54,227 bases of DNA from an uncultured Schlesneria sp. (lineage in GTDB: Bacteria > Planctomycetota > Planctomycetia > Planctomycetales > Planctomycetaceae): assembly GCA_903904835.1 (NCBI GenBank), contig CAIVEI010000122.1:1-54227 (forward strand), written 5' to 3'. A program made the position numbers and the translations under genes. The notes under the pieces are model-generated. The model was not told the DNA's origin. It did not search any database and was given only the letters and a program-made list of their open reading frames with translations. This document shows, piece after piece, positions 18,357 to 27,836 of the stretch (its first letter is position 1; each line of letters begins with the position of its first letter).

Positions 18357-19019
18357 TCAACAACCGCTGCTAGCGAAAATCACTCGCGAGCCTTCGATTT
18401 CTAAATTGCCTGAGGCGAACATTCGGATTGCCTCGGGCAACGCTTCGCACTCCGTGACGAATACTCGTGCCGCTAGCTTTTCAGCCGTATCGTCATCCAG
18501 CACAGGGACGGTTTGCTGAAGGACGATCGGTCCGTGATCATATTCATCGTCCACAAAATGGACGGTACATCCACTGACTTTGCAACCCCGCTTCAGTACC
18601 GCCTCGTGAACGTGATTTCCGTGAAAGCCCTGTCCGCTGAAGGAGGGAATCAACGATGGGTGAATGTTCATCACTCGTCCCAAAAAATCGGCGGGGATTG
18701 TTAACAGGGCCAGAAACCCGCCGCAGATCACCAGATCAACCTTTGTCTGGCGACACTGGGAAAAAATCGCCGCGCTGAACTCGTTTACCGAAGGAAATGA
18801 TTTCCGCTGAATCACTTCACATGGCAAACCCATTTCTGCGGCCCGGGCAATTCCGCCGCAATCCGGTCGACTGGCGATGACAAGGCCGATTTCGGCGTCA
18901 AGCTTCTTGTCGCGTATCTTTGCACCAAGATTCGCCAGGGTCGTGCCGCCGCCCGAAATCAGCACCGCAACTCGAATCGGACGCTTCAAAGCGGCAGCCA
19001 AAGGTCGGTAACGTGCCAT
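18357..19019 (-). CDS. purN: Phosphoribosylglycinamide formyltransferase
   Basis: 220 residues from ATG at 19019, one base after the stop of the preceding gene; a longer frame adds implausible residues. PurN markers: IRVAVLISGGGTTLANL at the N-terminus (phosphoribosyl binding), the catalytic Asn/His in MNIHPSLIPSF, SFSGQGFHGNHVHEA, and the catalytic Asp in DDEYDHGPIV. It transfers a formyl group from 10-formyl-THF to GAR in purine synthesis. It is probably cotranscribed with the membrane-protein gene upstream, an uninformative pairing. The substrate loop reads GFHG where many PurN enzymes have AFxG. Confidence 0.9.
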   Translation of the reverse strand: MARYRPLAAALKRPIRVAVLISGGGTTLANLGAKIRDKKLDAEIGLVIASRPDCGGIARAAEMGLPCEVIQRKSFPSVNEFSAAIFSQCRQTKVDLVICGGFLALLTIPADFLGRVMNIHPSLIPSFSGQGFHGNHVHEAVLKRGCKVSGCTVHFVDDEYDHGPIVLQQTVPVLDDDTAEKLAARVFVTECEALPEAIRMFASGNLEIEGSRVIFASSGC

Positions 19020-19020
19020 C

Positions 19021-20001
19021 TCAGGCGTCCTCGGTTTCAGGCGCGGAATGCCGTAAAAACGGATTCGGCGCCGGGTGTTCACGGGGAGGAAAATGGAGAA
19101 AGTCAGGTTCAATCGCTAGCGGTGGACGCGGCGGCATTTCTTTTCGATTGGTCTGCCAAATCATGTAACAAATCAACAGAAAACCCATTGTCGCGAGTGC
19201 ATACCATTCGATTCCAATCGGCGTGTAAACCGACTTATAGGGATGCGGCTTCCATTCGACTTCGCCAGCCAGAATCATCGGTGCCTTGCGAGTCATATCC
19301 TGGGCATCGTACCCGTACATCTTGAAAAAATAGCCTGTAAATTGAACTTCTTCCTGGATGTCGCCATTAACGGGCAGCCGATCATCTTTGCTTGTGAAAA
19401 CGACGACAGTCGGGTTTCCCTGCGAATCACTCGAATAGACCCAGCCTTCGTAGGCATGGTCAAGCCCCAGCGAATTCTTGCCGAGTTCGAACTTAGTCAG
19501 CTTGCGCATGACACCATGAAGCGTGACTGGTCGCCCGCGATAAAAATCCGAATGAGTAAACAAATCGACGAACTGAGGAAAATCTTCAGGTCGGCGACGG
19601 TGATAACTGGGATTCAATGTGCGACGTTCAGTCCGAATTTCCGCAGCGAATTGTTCCTGACGTCGTCGCGGTACTTCGGAGGCAAGCCTCAATACCCGCA
19701 GATACGCTTCTCTTTCTTCATAGCGAACACCGATCGTGTTATCCTTAACCGTCTCCATCAAGCGGGGATGTACCGACTGACCTTGATCGAGACTCGGTGG
19801 ATCTGTGAAATCCAACAGCAGTTCGCGCTGTCGCTGAAGCACCATTTCATCTTCCGTCAGCGGACGACGAGGCGGACTCACCTGTGTGTCAGCTCGCTCC
19901 GATACAAAGATCGGATCACGGTCTTGAGCGGTGCCATAAGTCAACTGCCAGCAAAGTACCAACACCACAACAACAGACAAGATCCCAATTCTTCTGTGCA
20001 T
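19021..20001 (-). CDS. Exported/membrane protein of unknown function
   Basis: 326 residues from ATG at 20001 (GGGAG upstream). A signal sequence or N-terminal anchor spans residues 1-25 (RRIGILSVVVVLVLCWQLTY). The extracytoplasmic part contains ALT-like beta-rich text with YRGRPVTLHGVMRKL, FTGYFFKMYGY and APMILAGEVEW; a C-terminal helix (about 265-287, WYALATMGFLLICYMIW) is followed by a Pro-rich cytoplasmic tail. The 'GRPVTLHG.....FTGYFFK.....PLI.G' pattern recalls OB-fold-like modules, which is only an impression. It sits one base upstream of purN on the same strand. Confidence 0.75.
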   Translation of the reverse strand: MHRRIGILSVVVVLVLCWQLTYGTAQDRDPIFVSERADTQVSPPRRPLTEDEMVLQRQRELLLDFTDPPSLDQGQSVHPRLMETVKDNTIGVRYEEREAYLRVLRLASEVPRRRQEQFAAEIRTERRTLNPSYHRRRPEDFPQFVDLFTHSDFYRGRPVTLHGVMRKLTKFELGKNSLGLDHAYEGWVYSSDSQGNPTVVVFTSKDDRLPVNGDIQEEVQFTGYFFKMYGYDAQDMTRKAPMILAGEVEWKPHPYKSVYTPIGIEWYALATMGFLLICYMIWQTNRKEMPPRPPLAIEPDFLHFPPREHPAPNPFLRHSAPETEDA

Positions 20002-20190
20002 GCTGACAACTCCCGATTCCGTGCGATTCGCGATCGACTCCGCCAACCGCGTACGGCGCATTCTCGTGCGAAGTCCTTGGAATGTCGAGAGTTGTCTTCC
20101 AATCGAAACGAATTCGGTGGAAATGCGGGCTGCTTCAGCGTAATCTGAAAATTGGATTTGACCACAGCCTCATTTCAAAGGAGTCGTTCG

Positions 20191-20907
20191 ATGAGTCGAC
20201 AAGGACTGGCGTTGATTGCATTCGGATTGGGAATTGTCGTGGCTCCTCTGGGATGGAATTTGACTACCAACATCTCGACACCTGCCATTGCTCAGGAGGG
20301 TGGGATTGAAGACTTGATCGACATCCAGCCAGGGGAAAGGCAACAATCCAAGAAATCTGTCGACAGCCTTAGACAAGAAGAGGGCCGGGTCGAGATCGAA
20401 CCTGTTGATGATCAGCCAAATCCGGTGGCCATCTATCTGGATCTGGCCAAGCAGAAGGCGGAATTGCTGACACTAGAGGAATTAACGCACGAGACTCAAG
20501 TTCTTCGCCAGGAATTGTTGGAACTGCAGGCGACACTCAAGTTGCGTAAGGCCGAACAGCAGTTGCAACAACTGATCGATGAACACCCTGAAAGTGGTGC
20601 CGCCCAAAAAGCAAAAATGTTATTAGAGGTACTTGGAAACCAAACCCATCTAACCCCGATTTATGGGTCACCACCAATGACGCCCACACCTGATGATGCC
20701 TTTGAAACGATACCTCAAGACACCTTTGCACCGGGACCTCAAAGACGGCGAACGCCTACTGTGGTTCCGAAATACCGAGATGCCGACAACTTCAACAAAA
20801 GAATTGGCGAAGAAGATCCGTTTAACGCTCCAACTGTTCGACCGAACCCTCCACCTCCTCAACCGACGAAAAAACCTGTGCCAGGCTTCAGCCCAAATCG
20901 ATCCTGA
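20191..20907 (+). CDS. Exported coiled-coil protein with Pro-rich C-terminus
   Basis: 238 residues from ATG at 20191, chosen because AAAGGAG lies just upstream; a longer frame from 20152 has no such site. Signal peptide about 1-35 ending TPAIAQ. Residues 80-150 are a Glu/Leu-rich coiled coil (VLRQELLELQATLKLRKAEQ), with an EHPESGAAQKAKMLLE segment resembling a tetratricopeptide-type helix pair. The last 80 residues are Pro/Thr-rich and probably disordered. It is divergent from the minus-strand membrane gene at 19021. Function unknown. Confidence 0.75.
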   Translation: MSRQGLALIAFGLGIVVAPLGWNLTTNISTPAIAQEGGIEDLIDIQPGERQQSKKSVDSLRQEEGRVEIEPVDDQPNPVAIYLDLAKQKAELLTLEELTHETQVLRQELLELQATLKLRKAEQQLQQLIDEHPESGAAQKAKMLLEVLGNQTHLTPIYGSPPMTPTPDDAFETIPQDTFAPGPQRRRTPTVVPKYRDADNFNKRIGEEDPFNAPTVRPNPPPPQPTKKPVPGFSPNRS

Positions 20908-21011
20908 TTTACAGACATTTGGTGATTGCGAGCACTAAGCCCAAAGGTAAGCAAAAACATCATTCAACGATGTACGCCGGCCCTCATTAAAGGACATTTG
21001 TTTTAATTTTC

Positions 21012-22163
21012 ATGCCATCTCGCCGAATTGCGATCGTCTTTGAATTCAGCACCTTGAACGGCGGCGAGCGTTCTATGCTGGCGGTTTTGGACGAACTTAA
21101 AGCCAACGATTCCAGAATCGAATTCGTGGCGATCGGGCCTGGTATCGGTCGCCTTGCTGATGCACTTCGAAAACGCCAGATCCCTCTGCATGACTGGTCG
21201 CTAAATGACCTGTCGGAAGTGCGTCGCCCGGCGGACGAAATCGAGAATTCGCTCTGTCTGCTAATCAAGTCCATCAAACCGGATCTCGTGCACGCGAATT
21301 CGCTCGCCATGGGACGATTGCTCGGTCGATTTGCATCGCGCCTGCAACTGCCAACGTCAGCCCATCTGCGTGACATTATCAAATTGAGTGCTGCAGCCAT
21401 CGCGGATCTTAATCGCAACCAGAAACTGGTCGCCGTTTCGGAAGCAACTCGCAGCTTTCACGTCGGCCAAGGCTTAAATGAAAATCGACTGGCTGTTGTT
21501 CATAACGGAATTGATCTCGATCAATTCCAACCGCGATCCCCCACGGGTTGGCTTCACGCCGATCTAGGCCTGAATCGCGAAAGCGTCCTCATCGCATGTA
21601 TCGGGCAGATTGGCCTGAGGAAAGGACAAGATACTCTTGCCGCCGCGACCCCTGATATTGTGAAGCACGTCCCCACCGCTCATTTTCTGCTGATCGGTGA
21701 ACGAACGTCGCGGAAGGCGGAAAGCATCGAGTTCGAACAAACGATCCGCCACCGCTTTGATGAAGCTGGCCTTGCCGATCACCTGCATGTACTCGGAAAC
21801 CGAGAGGATATTGCCGAAATCCTGGGCGAGATTGATCTGCTGGTCCATCCGGCCAACCAGGAACCCTTTGGCCGAGTTCTGCTCGAAGCCACGGCCGCAG
21901 GCGTACCGATCGTCGCCACCAACGTCGGCGGAACATCCGAAATCGTGCTGGACGGCGTCACCGGACGTCTGATCCCACCGAAAGACCCCGTCGCCCTGGG
22001 CGATGCCGTGATCAAAAGTCTCACGGACAAAACCGAATCCCAACATTTTCGCCTGGCCGCACGAAATCGAGCCATTCACGAATTCTCGATTAACATCGCG
22101 GCTCAGAAACTATCCGCATTCTGGAATGAAATCTTGGAGCAGCAACAATTAAAAAAACGGTAA
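21012..22163 (+). CDS. GT4-family glycosyltransferase
   Basis: 383 residues, a GT-B fold enzyme. The N-terminal domain begins IAIVFEFSTLNGGERSMLA, and the linker region carries VVHNGIDLDQFQP, a hallmark of GT4 enzymes. The nucleotide-sugar site includes GQIGLRKGQDTL and the EPFGRVLLEATAAG block, whose two Glu residues (E..x7..E) are the donor-binding pair, then VGGTSEIVLDGVTG. It likely builds an extracellular polysaccharide or glycolipid; donor and acceptor are unknown. It stands alone, followed by a palindromic repeat. Confidence 0.9.
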   Translation: MPSRRIAIVFEFSTLNGGERSMLAVLDELKANDSRIEFVAIGPGIGRLADALRKRQIPLHDWSLNDLSEVRRPADEIENSLCLLIKSIKPDLVHANSLAMGRLLGRFASRLQLPTSAHLRDIIKLSAAAIADLNRNQKLVAVSEATRSFHVGQGLNENRLAVVHNGIDLDQFQPRSPTGWLHADLGLNRESVLIACIGQIGLRKGQDTLAAATPDIVKHVPTAHFLLIGERTSRKAESIEFEQTIRHRFDEAGLADHLHVLGNREDIAEILGEIDLLVHPANQEPFGRVLLEATAAGVPIVATNVGGTSEIVLDGVTGRLIPPKDPVALGDAVIKSLTDKTESQHFRLAARNRAIHEFSINIAAQKLSAFWNEILEQQQLKKR

Positions 22164-22222
22164 CTGACATCGTACAAACACTGCGACACGCCAGTCAAAA
22201 CAAGATAAAATCAAGACTTTTT

Positions 22223-22364
22223 GGAACACTAATCTGCGCTAATCTTCGCTAATAGGAAAATTCAATTCCAAGAGAAAACGATTTTTTGTCTGACCGATTT
22301 CCGCCTCGCCTCCCTCCTCTTTGCCTTCTTATTATTAGTGTCAGTTAGCGAATATTCGTGTTCC
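22223..22364. repeat. 142-bp imperfect palindromic element with CTAAT-rich arms
   Basis: The left arm (22223-22256) starts GGAACACTAATCTGCGCTAA and the right arm (22332-22364) is its imperfect inverse, about 24 of 33 positions matching. It lies 60 bases beyond the glycosyltransferase stop. The layout suits a REP/MITE-like dispersed element, but only one copy is in the window. Confidence 0.55.
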
Positions 22365-22780
22365 CTACTCCTTCTCTTCGTTTTCGTTTTCAGCAAAAAC
22401 CACCCACCGATTTACATTTCTCAATCGGCTGAGTTCTCCAATTCTCTGACTCAGCGTCTGCGTCGAATGGCAAAATCTGCCGATCTGTAAGTTTGGCATT
22501 TTTAAACCATCCGGCATTGTCGTCGCGGCTTATCCAGTTCCGCGTAATTGCCCTCTGGTCGTTCAAGTCGTTCCGTGAATTTCGTCGATAGCGATAACGG
22601 ATGACTTTGACGAGAATGCCATTTGTGAGTTTTTTTATGGCAAAGTTGATCGTTAATTGACATTGTTGTTCAGAACAAGAATGCAGGCGGACTTTTGTCT
22701 GTCAGCTTCAGCGAGTTGATTCGAGAGCCGATTCCCGTGCTCCCGCACACTTGACCAAAAATGGATTACGGAGTTCCGTC
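22365..22780. other. Intergenic, presumed promoter region of the exported protein gene
   Basis: About 415 bases without a credible ORF. I see no convincing -35/-10 pair and no RNA structure I would defend. A GGAG eight bases before 22781 marks the downstream start. Confidence 0.4.
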
Positions 22781-24283
22781 ATGGACGGTCGACTCGGAAC
22801 GTTAGCTTTGATCGCCGGACTGCTGGTAGGGCAGACTTCCGCCTGGGGAGCGACGTTGCCCAAGCCGACGCATACGAGTAAGACCAAGTTCCGTATCCCT
22901 TTCAAATTCGACGCCGCTGCGCTCAAGAAGATGAGCGCTCGTGAGATTCAACTGCACGTATCTCAAAATCAGGGTGAAACCTGGGAGCTCGCTCAAACTC
23001 TTCTTCCCGATGGTGGGAAGTTCGAATACACGTGTCCGGGTGAAGGCGAATACTGGTTTTCGGTCAAGACTCTGGACGGACAAGGTCAACTGCATCCGCC
23101 GCGTGGATCGTACGATACCGGTTTAATCGTGGTCGTCGACAATACGACACCGATGCTCGACATGTCAGTCCAACAGACGGACGTAGGAAAAGTTCAACTT
23201 CGCTGGCGAGCTAGCGATACGAACCTCGATATTAACACGCTCAAACTCGAATATCTGGCCGCCGACTCCAAAGACTGGCAGGCCCTTGATATTGCTCCCC
23301 GGTCGCGGGGCGAAACGTCGTGGAAGATTGGGAAAAGCGGTATTGTTTCCGTCCGGGGCACGATTTCAGATTTAGCAGGCAACGAGGCCACCGCCCGGAC
23401 TCAGGCCGACGTCGATGCCGCGAACTACCCGCCACTGAAGCAGCGGCAGATTCCACAAGGAAAAATCGCAACGAAGCCCCGCAGCGATGACGTCGGACGA
23501 GCTACGATCAGTAGCAGCGTCTCGACCATCTCGATTCCCGACCCTGTCGTCGGCGAGCAAGGGGTCAATGAGTCGCCACACAGGCTTGTTTCACAACGCA
23601 GGCAAACCGTCGAAGCCCCACCGTTGCCGAGTCGGGGGACCAGCCGACAACGATTTGTCACATCACGTCAATTTCAAGTCGGGTACAAACTGGACGATGT
23701 CGGTCCATCGGGTGTCAGCGCCGTCGAACTTTTCATCACGGAAGATAACGGACGCAAATGGTACAAGTATGGCGACGATCTGGATCAGAAGAGTCCCTTC
23801 GACGTCGAAGTTCCTCGCGACGGTGTCTACGGGTTTGCAATTCGTGTACGCAGCGGCGCTGGATTAGCGAGCGATCCGCCTGTCGCAGGCGATCCCCCCT
23901 CGATCGTCATCGCCGTTGACCAGACCGCTCCTGAAGTCGAGTTGCTACCGATTCAACAGGGAAAAGGAGCCAACTTCAACCGACTGATGATTCGCTGGAA
24001 AGTAAAGGAAGATCACCCGTCTGATAAGCCAGTATCGCTCTACTATGCAGCGAGTCGAACAGGTCCCTGGGAACCGATCAGCGGTTGGAAAGAAGACCGA
24101 AACGGCGAATACGAATGGATCGTCGGACAGGGAATGCCTTTCCAGTTCTACGTTCGCGTGATGTACCGCGATGCCGCCGGAAACATCGGCAAGGCCGAGA
24201 CATCACAACCAATCTCGGTTGATCTGTCACGCCCCAGCGCACAGATCATGGACGTCGAAACACCGATGGTCAATCCGAGATAG
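22781..24283 (+). CDS. Exported protein with repeated beta-sandwich-like domains
   Basis: 500 residues from ATG at 22781 (CGGAG upstream; a TTG at 22751 is less likely). Signal peptide about 1-24 (LGTLALIAGLLVGQTSAWGA). Two similar modules appear: one at about 30-100 (KFRIPFKF ... EYWFSVKTLDGQG) and another at about 298-370 (FQVGYKLDD ... YGFAIRVRSGAG), each followed by a second Ig-like unit with an aromatic WKV/WRA strand and 'DLAGNEA' or 'DAAGNIGKAE'. The last is typical of bacterial Ig-like domains. Function unknown; probably cell-envelope or secreted. Confidence 0.8.
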   Translation: MDGRLGTLALIAGLLVGQTSAWGATLPKPTHTSKTKFRIPFKFDAAALKKMSAREIQLHVSQNQGETWELAQTLLPDGGKFEYTCPGEGEYWFSVKTLDGQGQLHPPRGSYDTGLIVVVDNTTPMLDMSVQQTDVGKVQLRWRASDTNLDINTLKLEYLAADSKDWQALDIAPRSRGETSWKIGKSGIVSVRGTISDLAGNEATARTQADVDAANYPPLKQRQIPQGKIATKPRSDDVGRATISSSVSTISIPDPVVGEQGVNESPHRLVSQRRQTVEAPPLPSRGTSRQRFVTSRQFQVGYKLDDVGPSGVSAVELFITEDNGRKWYKYGDDLDQKSPFDVEVPRDGVYGFAIRVRSGAGLASDPPVAGDPPSIVIAVDQTAPEVELLPIQQGKGANFNRLMIRWKVKEDHPSDKPVSLYYAASRTGPWEPISGWKEDRNGEYEWIVGQGMPFQFYVRVMYRDAAGNIGKAETSQPISVDLSRPSAQIMDVETPMVNPR

Positions 24284-24332
24284 AAGGTATTCGGGACGGC
24301 GAGGTCCGCCAAGTTAACGTCTGTCGAAATTC

Positions 24333-24436
24333 GGGGTGCCACGGTTTTGGAGTCTTTGACAGGGCCGTGCCTCCATGATTCGATAACCTGTCCGAAGAGC
24401 ACGGCCTTACCGAAGACGGTAAAACCGTGCCACCCC
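24333..24436. repeat. 104-bp palindromic dispersed element, copy 1
   Basis: The ends are inverted repeats (GGGGTGCCACGGTTTT and AAAACCGTGCCACCCC, 15 of 16 paired). The whole unit is homologous, in inverse orientation, to 42836-42938, including the central TTATCGAA. It lies between convergent gene ends (24283 and 24524), where it could also act as a bidirectional terminator. Confidence 0.75.
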
Positions 24437-24523
24437 TTTTCGCGATGCGTGCACCTCCTTCGTGACGCATCAGGAGCTTCGCTCCCGGTCCGATTGAAGC
24501 CGTCAAGCGCTGAGCCTCACGAC

Positions 24524-25597
24524 TTACGCCGACAATTCCGCAATCACCAGCGATCCCATTTCGGCCGTTCCCACGCTGGAACCTCCGCCCGCCAAGTCAG
24601 CCGTTCGATGGCCTTTGGCCAGAACTCGATCGACTGCTTTTTCGATAACGACTGCTTCCGCTTCCAGCTTCAACGAATGACGCAAGAGCATTGCCGCTGC
24701 CAGGATCGTCGCCAACGGGTTCGCAATCCCCTTCCCTGCAATGTCCGGCGCTGACCCATGAATCGGTTCGTACAGGCCTGGCCCTGATGAACCAATCGAC
24801 GCCGACGGAAGCATCCCCATCGAACCAGGAAGCATCGACCCTTCGTCAGTCAGGATGTCACCGAATAAGTTCTCAGTCACCACGACGTCAAAACTGCGAG
24901 GCTTGGAAATCAGATGCATCGCCATGGCATCGACAAGCACATTTTCAAACTGGACGTCTGGGAATTCGGTCTTCATAACACGCTCGAAAGTCTTACGCCA
25001 CAGTCGCGAAACCTCCAGGACGTTCGCTTTATCAACCGAAGTCACTTTCTTACGTCGACCACGGGCCGCCTCACCCGCCAGACGAACGATCCGCTCAACT
25101 TCGTAGGTGCTGTAGACCATCGTGTTGTAGGCCGATTCACCTCCATCAATCGTTTCTTTCCCCGAGGGACCGAAATAGATCCCACCGGTCAACTCGCGGA
25201 AAAACAGGATATCCGTACCGGAAACAATTTCCGTCTTGAGCGGCGATGCCGACACCAGATGTGGCGACACAAAAATCGGACGCAGGTTGGCGAACAGACC
25301 GAGTTCCTTGCGGATCTTCAGCAGTCCCGCTTCCGGCCGAGTCTTGGCATTCGGATCATCCCATTTCGGACCGCCAACAGCGCCCAGCAGCACCGCCTGC
25401 GATGCTTTGCAGGCTGCCAGTGTTTCATCGGGAAGCGGATTGCCGCACTGGTCGATCGCACAACCGCCGATGGAATGAGTACTGAACCGAAACGAATGTC
25501 CGAATCGTTTTCCGATCTCCAGCAAAACACGCTCACCCTGAGCGACCACTTCCGGACCAATCCCATCACCAGGCAATAAAACGATATGAGCTTGCAC
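24524..25597 (-). CDS. leuB: 3-isopropylmalate dehydrogenase
   Basis: 357 residues, normal length. It opens [14 protein letters not shown], has AVGGPKWDD (residues 73-81), the arginine-bearing substrate motif in [28 protein letters not shown], the catalytic Lys/Asp region [15 protein letters not shown], and the NAD/Mg2+ site [39 protein letters not shown]. It oxidatively decarboxylates 3-isopropylmalate in leucine biosynthesis. It is not adjacent to other leu genes in this window. Confidence 0.96.
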   Translation of the reverse strand: MQAHIVLLPGDGIGPEVVAQGERVLLEIGKRFGHSFRFSTHSIGGCAIDQCGNPLPDETLAACKASQAVLLGAVGGPKWDDPNAKTRPEAGLLKIRKELGLFANLRPIFVSPHLVSASPLKTEIVSGTDILFFRELTGGIYFGPSGKETIDGGESAYNTMVYSTYEVERIVRLAGEAARGRRKKVTSVDKANVLEVSRLWRKTFERVMKTEFPDVQFENVLVDAMAMHLISKPRSFDVVVTENLFGDILTDEGSMLPGSMGMLPSASIGSSGPGLYEPIHGSAPDIAGKGIANPLATILAAAMLLRHSLKLEAEAVVIEKAVDRVLAKGHRTADLAGGGSSVGTAEMGSLVIAELSA

Positions 25598-25807
25598 CGC
25601 GCATCAACCCTATGAAAATTCCAATGTTTCCCAAAACCACCAATTCGACCGACACACTCTACGGAACAAGCGGGATCGGGGAAAGCCTGCGGTCACTTGA
25701 AACTCCTTTCGACAACCAATGATATCCTGCAGTTGCTTTAAGACGTCGGCTTCCAGCCCGTCGGCTTCAGCCCGGGGCTGGAAACGCAAGACATGGTCGA
25801 AGCCCTG

Positions 25808-26092
25808 TTACGGATGCAGGCGGTCCTTGGTTCCTCGAGGACCTCGTTGCCAGCGGTGGTCAAGCATCACTGCGATTAGAATGGGCCAGCAAAAAAAGGC
25901 GAAAATCCACCACCAGGGATCTCGCCACGTTAACCCGGGAATTTCAGACATGGCAAGTTCTTGTTGTTGGGTCAGCGGCCGTCGCTTCTGACGATGAACA
26001 AACCAGCCGCCGACACAGAGAACGCACAATGCCCCCCACAGGCAAACCAGACTGACCGAAACGATTGCAGCAGCGAAATTGACCCAGTCCAT
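25808..26092 (-). CDS. Small two-helix membrane protein downstream of the SPFH pair
   Basis: 94 residues. Helix 1 at about 6-31 (AAIVSVSLVCLWGALCVLCV) and helix 2 at about 60-77 (WWWIFAFFCWPILIAVMLD); an HRQKRRPLTQQQEL cytoplasmic loop between them. It starts 44 bases after the second SPFH gene on the same strand, so it is probably in that operon. No family recognised; Shine-Dalgarno weak. Confidence 0.65.
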   Translation of the reverse strand: MDWVNFAAAIVSVSLVCLWGALCVLCVGGWFVHRQKRRPLTQQQELAMSEIPGLTWRDPWWWIFAFFCWPILIAVMLDHRWQRGPRGTKDRLHP

Positions 26093-26136
26093 TTTGAAAT
26101 CTTTTTGGTCGCTGACGCGAGAGCAAGCCGAGAGAT

Positions 26137-27810
26137 TTACTTACTCGATTCCGATCGGTTTGGCGTGGACTGTGCCCCCTTTTGCTGATTTTTCATCTGC
26201 TTGCCGAGCATGGTTTCGCTAAACCCTTTCAGGTCGGTCCAGAAGGTTCCTTCGCCTGAATAGATCAGGTTCAGTTCGATGTCTTCCGGCAACCCTTGTG
26301 CAAAAACCCATTGGTTGTAAGCCTGACCCGAACCGAATGCGTCGACCGCCAGTTGGAATTTTTCCGCTTTGGCTTCTTCCGACAGCGTCTTGGCTTTCGC
26401 TTTCGCCGTACCGATTAAGACGGTCGCGTTCTTGTCGATTTCGGCAGTCTTGGCGGCAATCGCTGCCACCAGCTTCGTGGTTTCTGCCACCGTCTCGGCG
26501 GCTGTCTTCTTTCCTTCCGCCAGCTTGGCAGCGACCAGCTTTTCAGTTTCGACCCGAATCTGTTCGGTCTGAAGCTTCACTTTTTCTTCCGCCTCACGCA
26601 GGTCTGCTTCCGTCATGGCGGTCACCTGCTGCTGCTCGCGAGTGATCTTCAATTCGTCGGCGATGTAGCCCTGTTGAATCGGTACTCGAACATCTTGCGG
26701 GATGTAGATATTCCTTACGAGCCCATACAGCACACTTAGCCCTTTACCGTCGAGCACCTGTGCAAAATCATTGGAGACATCGGTCTGATAGGTCTGTCGA
26801 ATCTTCCCATCCAGGAATTCCGCCGCCTTCAACTTGCGTCCGTGGTTCTGACAGATGCTTTCGATCTGAGGCATGACCACCTTGTCTTCGACCGCTTCTT
26901 CGTCACCGAATTTCCGGATCAGGTCCGCCGCCTGATTGGGCATGATCCCCCAGATGGCGGTGAAATCAATCCGGATCTGGAACCCGTCGTCTGACTTGAA
27001 CTCGAAACCGCTTCCGTCATCCATCACCGTCGGTTCGCCGCTTTGATCGAGCTTCGTCTGACCGTCCTCATTGGTCAGTAACTTGGCGATGATGCTTTTT
27101 TCACGGTAACCGACATTGACGACGTCAACCTGCTGTTCTTCCCGGTTGATGGGGTATAGACCCGGCGGAAGGACGTTGTCCTGAATTCCTGTGACGGCAT
27201 TCGTCAGAGGGTTGTCGGTCAAGTTTGTGACAACCCCGACATACCCTGGCTTGATCATTACCCAGCCGGACCGCTTGGCCTGTCCTTCCGCTTTCTTGAC
27301 TTCCTCACCCTTGATCAGGGTAACTTCATACGCCTTCGGATTAATGCGATACCGCCCTGGCCCAAGTAATTTTCGCATCGTACCACGATATTCCGTCTGG
27401 CCGATGTCACCATCGACCAGAAACTGACCTGCGGCCTGCTTCTTGCCAACCCGGCTGATGACGATGGCAACGCTACCCGGTTCAACGACGACGTCGGGAA
27501 CCCTTTCGCATTCCCAGAAGAGTGGAAAATAGAAATGTCGGCCGGGACCGACCATCTGAGCGAGAATTCCTTTTTGTTTGGGGTGGCCGTGGTCGTCGAC
27601 TTCGGCCAACTGACCTTCGGGAGCCGCGTCCAGGTCCAGGCCCCAGATCGGCAAAGGAGGACCTTTGTACGTCAACAATAGGGAATAGCCCTTGTCGACG
27701 TACCAGTAACAATAGGTCCATTGAAAAAACTCATATCCAATCGCCACAAGGATCGAGGCGGCAAACGCCAACGAAACGAGCGATCGGGCACTTCCTGAAC
27801 GAACTGACAT
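26137..27810 (-). CDS. SPFH/band-7 (flotillin/prohibitin-like) membrane protein 2
   Basis: 557 residues from ATG at 27810, preceded by AGAGGA; an ATG at 27840 overlapping the upstream stop (ATGA) is the alternative. N-terminal membrane anchor at about 13-38. Repeated 'GPGRY.. NP' units (VGPGRHFYFPLFWE, LGPGRYRINPKAYE, LPPGLYPIN) precede an SPFH core with AIWGIMPNQAADLIRKFG. A long Ala/Glu/Lys coiled coil (about 400-490, ADLREAEEKVKLQTEQIRVE) ends in a C-terminal domain with YNQWVFAQGLP. SPFH proteins assemble large membrane rings. Paired with a paralog upstream; function unknown. Confidence 0.88.
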   Translation of the reverse strand: MSVRSGSARSLVSLAFAASILVAIGYEFFQWTYCYWYVDKGYSLLLTYKGPPLPIWGLDLDAAPEGQLAEVDDHGHPKQKGILAQMVGPGRHFYFPLFWECERVPDVVVEPGSVAIVISRVGKKQAAGQFLVDGDIGQTEYRGTMRKLLGPGRYRINPKAYEVTLIKGEEVKKAEGQAKRSGWVMIKPGYVGVVTNLTDNPLTNAVTGIQDNVLPPGLYPINREEQQVDVVNVGYREKSIIAKLLTNEDGQTKLDQSGEPTVMDDGSGFEFKSDDGFQIRIDFTAIWGIMPNQAADLIRKFGDEEAVEDKVVMPQIESICQNHGRKLKAAEFLDGKIRQTYQTDVSNDFAQVLDGKGLSVLYGLVRNIYIPQDVRVPIQQGYIADELKITREQQQVTAMTEADLREAEEKVKLQTEQIRVETEKLVAAKLAEGKKTAAETVAETTKLVAAIAAKTAEIDKNATVLIGTAKAKAKTLSEEAKAEKFQLAVDAFGSGQAYNQWVFAQGLPEDIELNLIYSGEGTFWTDLKGFSETMLGKQMKNQQKGAQSTPNRSESSK

Positions 27811-27836
27811 GGTATCCTCTTTGCTTTGCCTACGGA

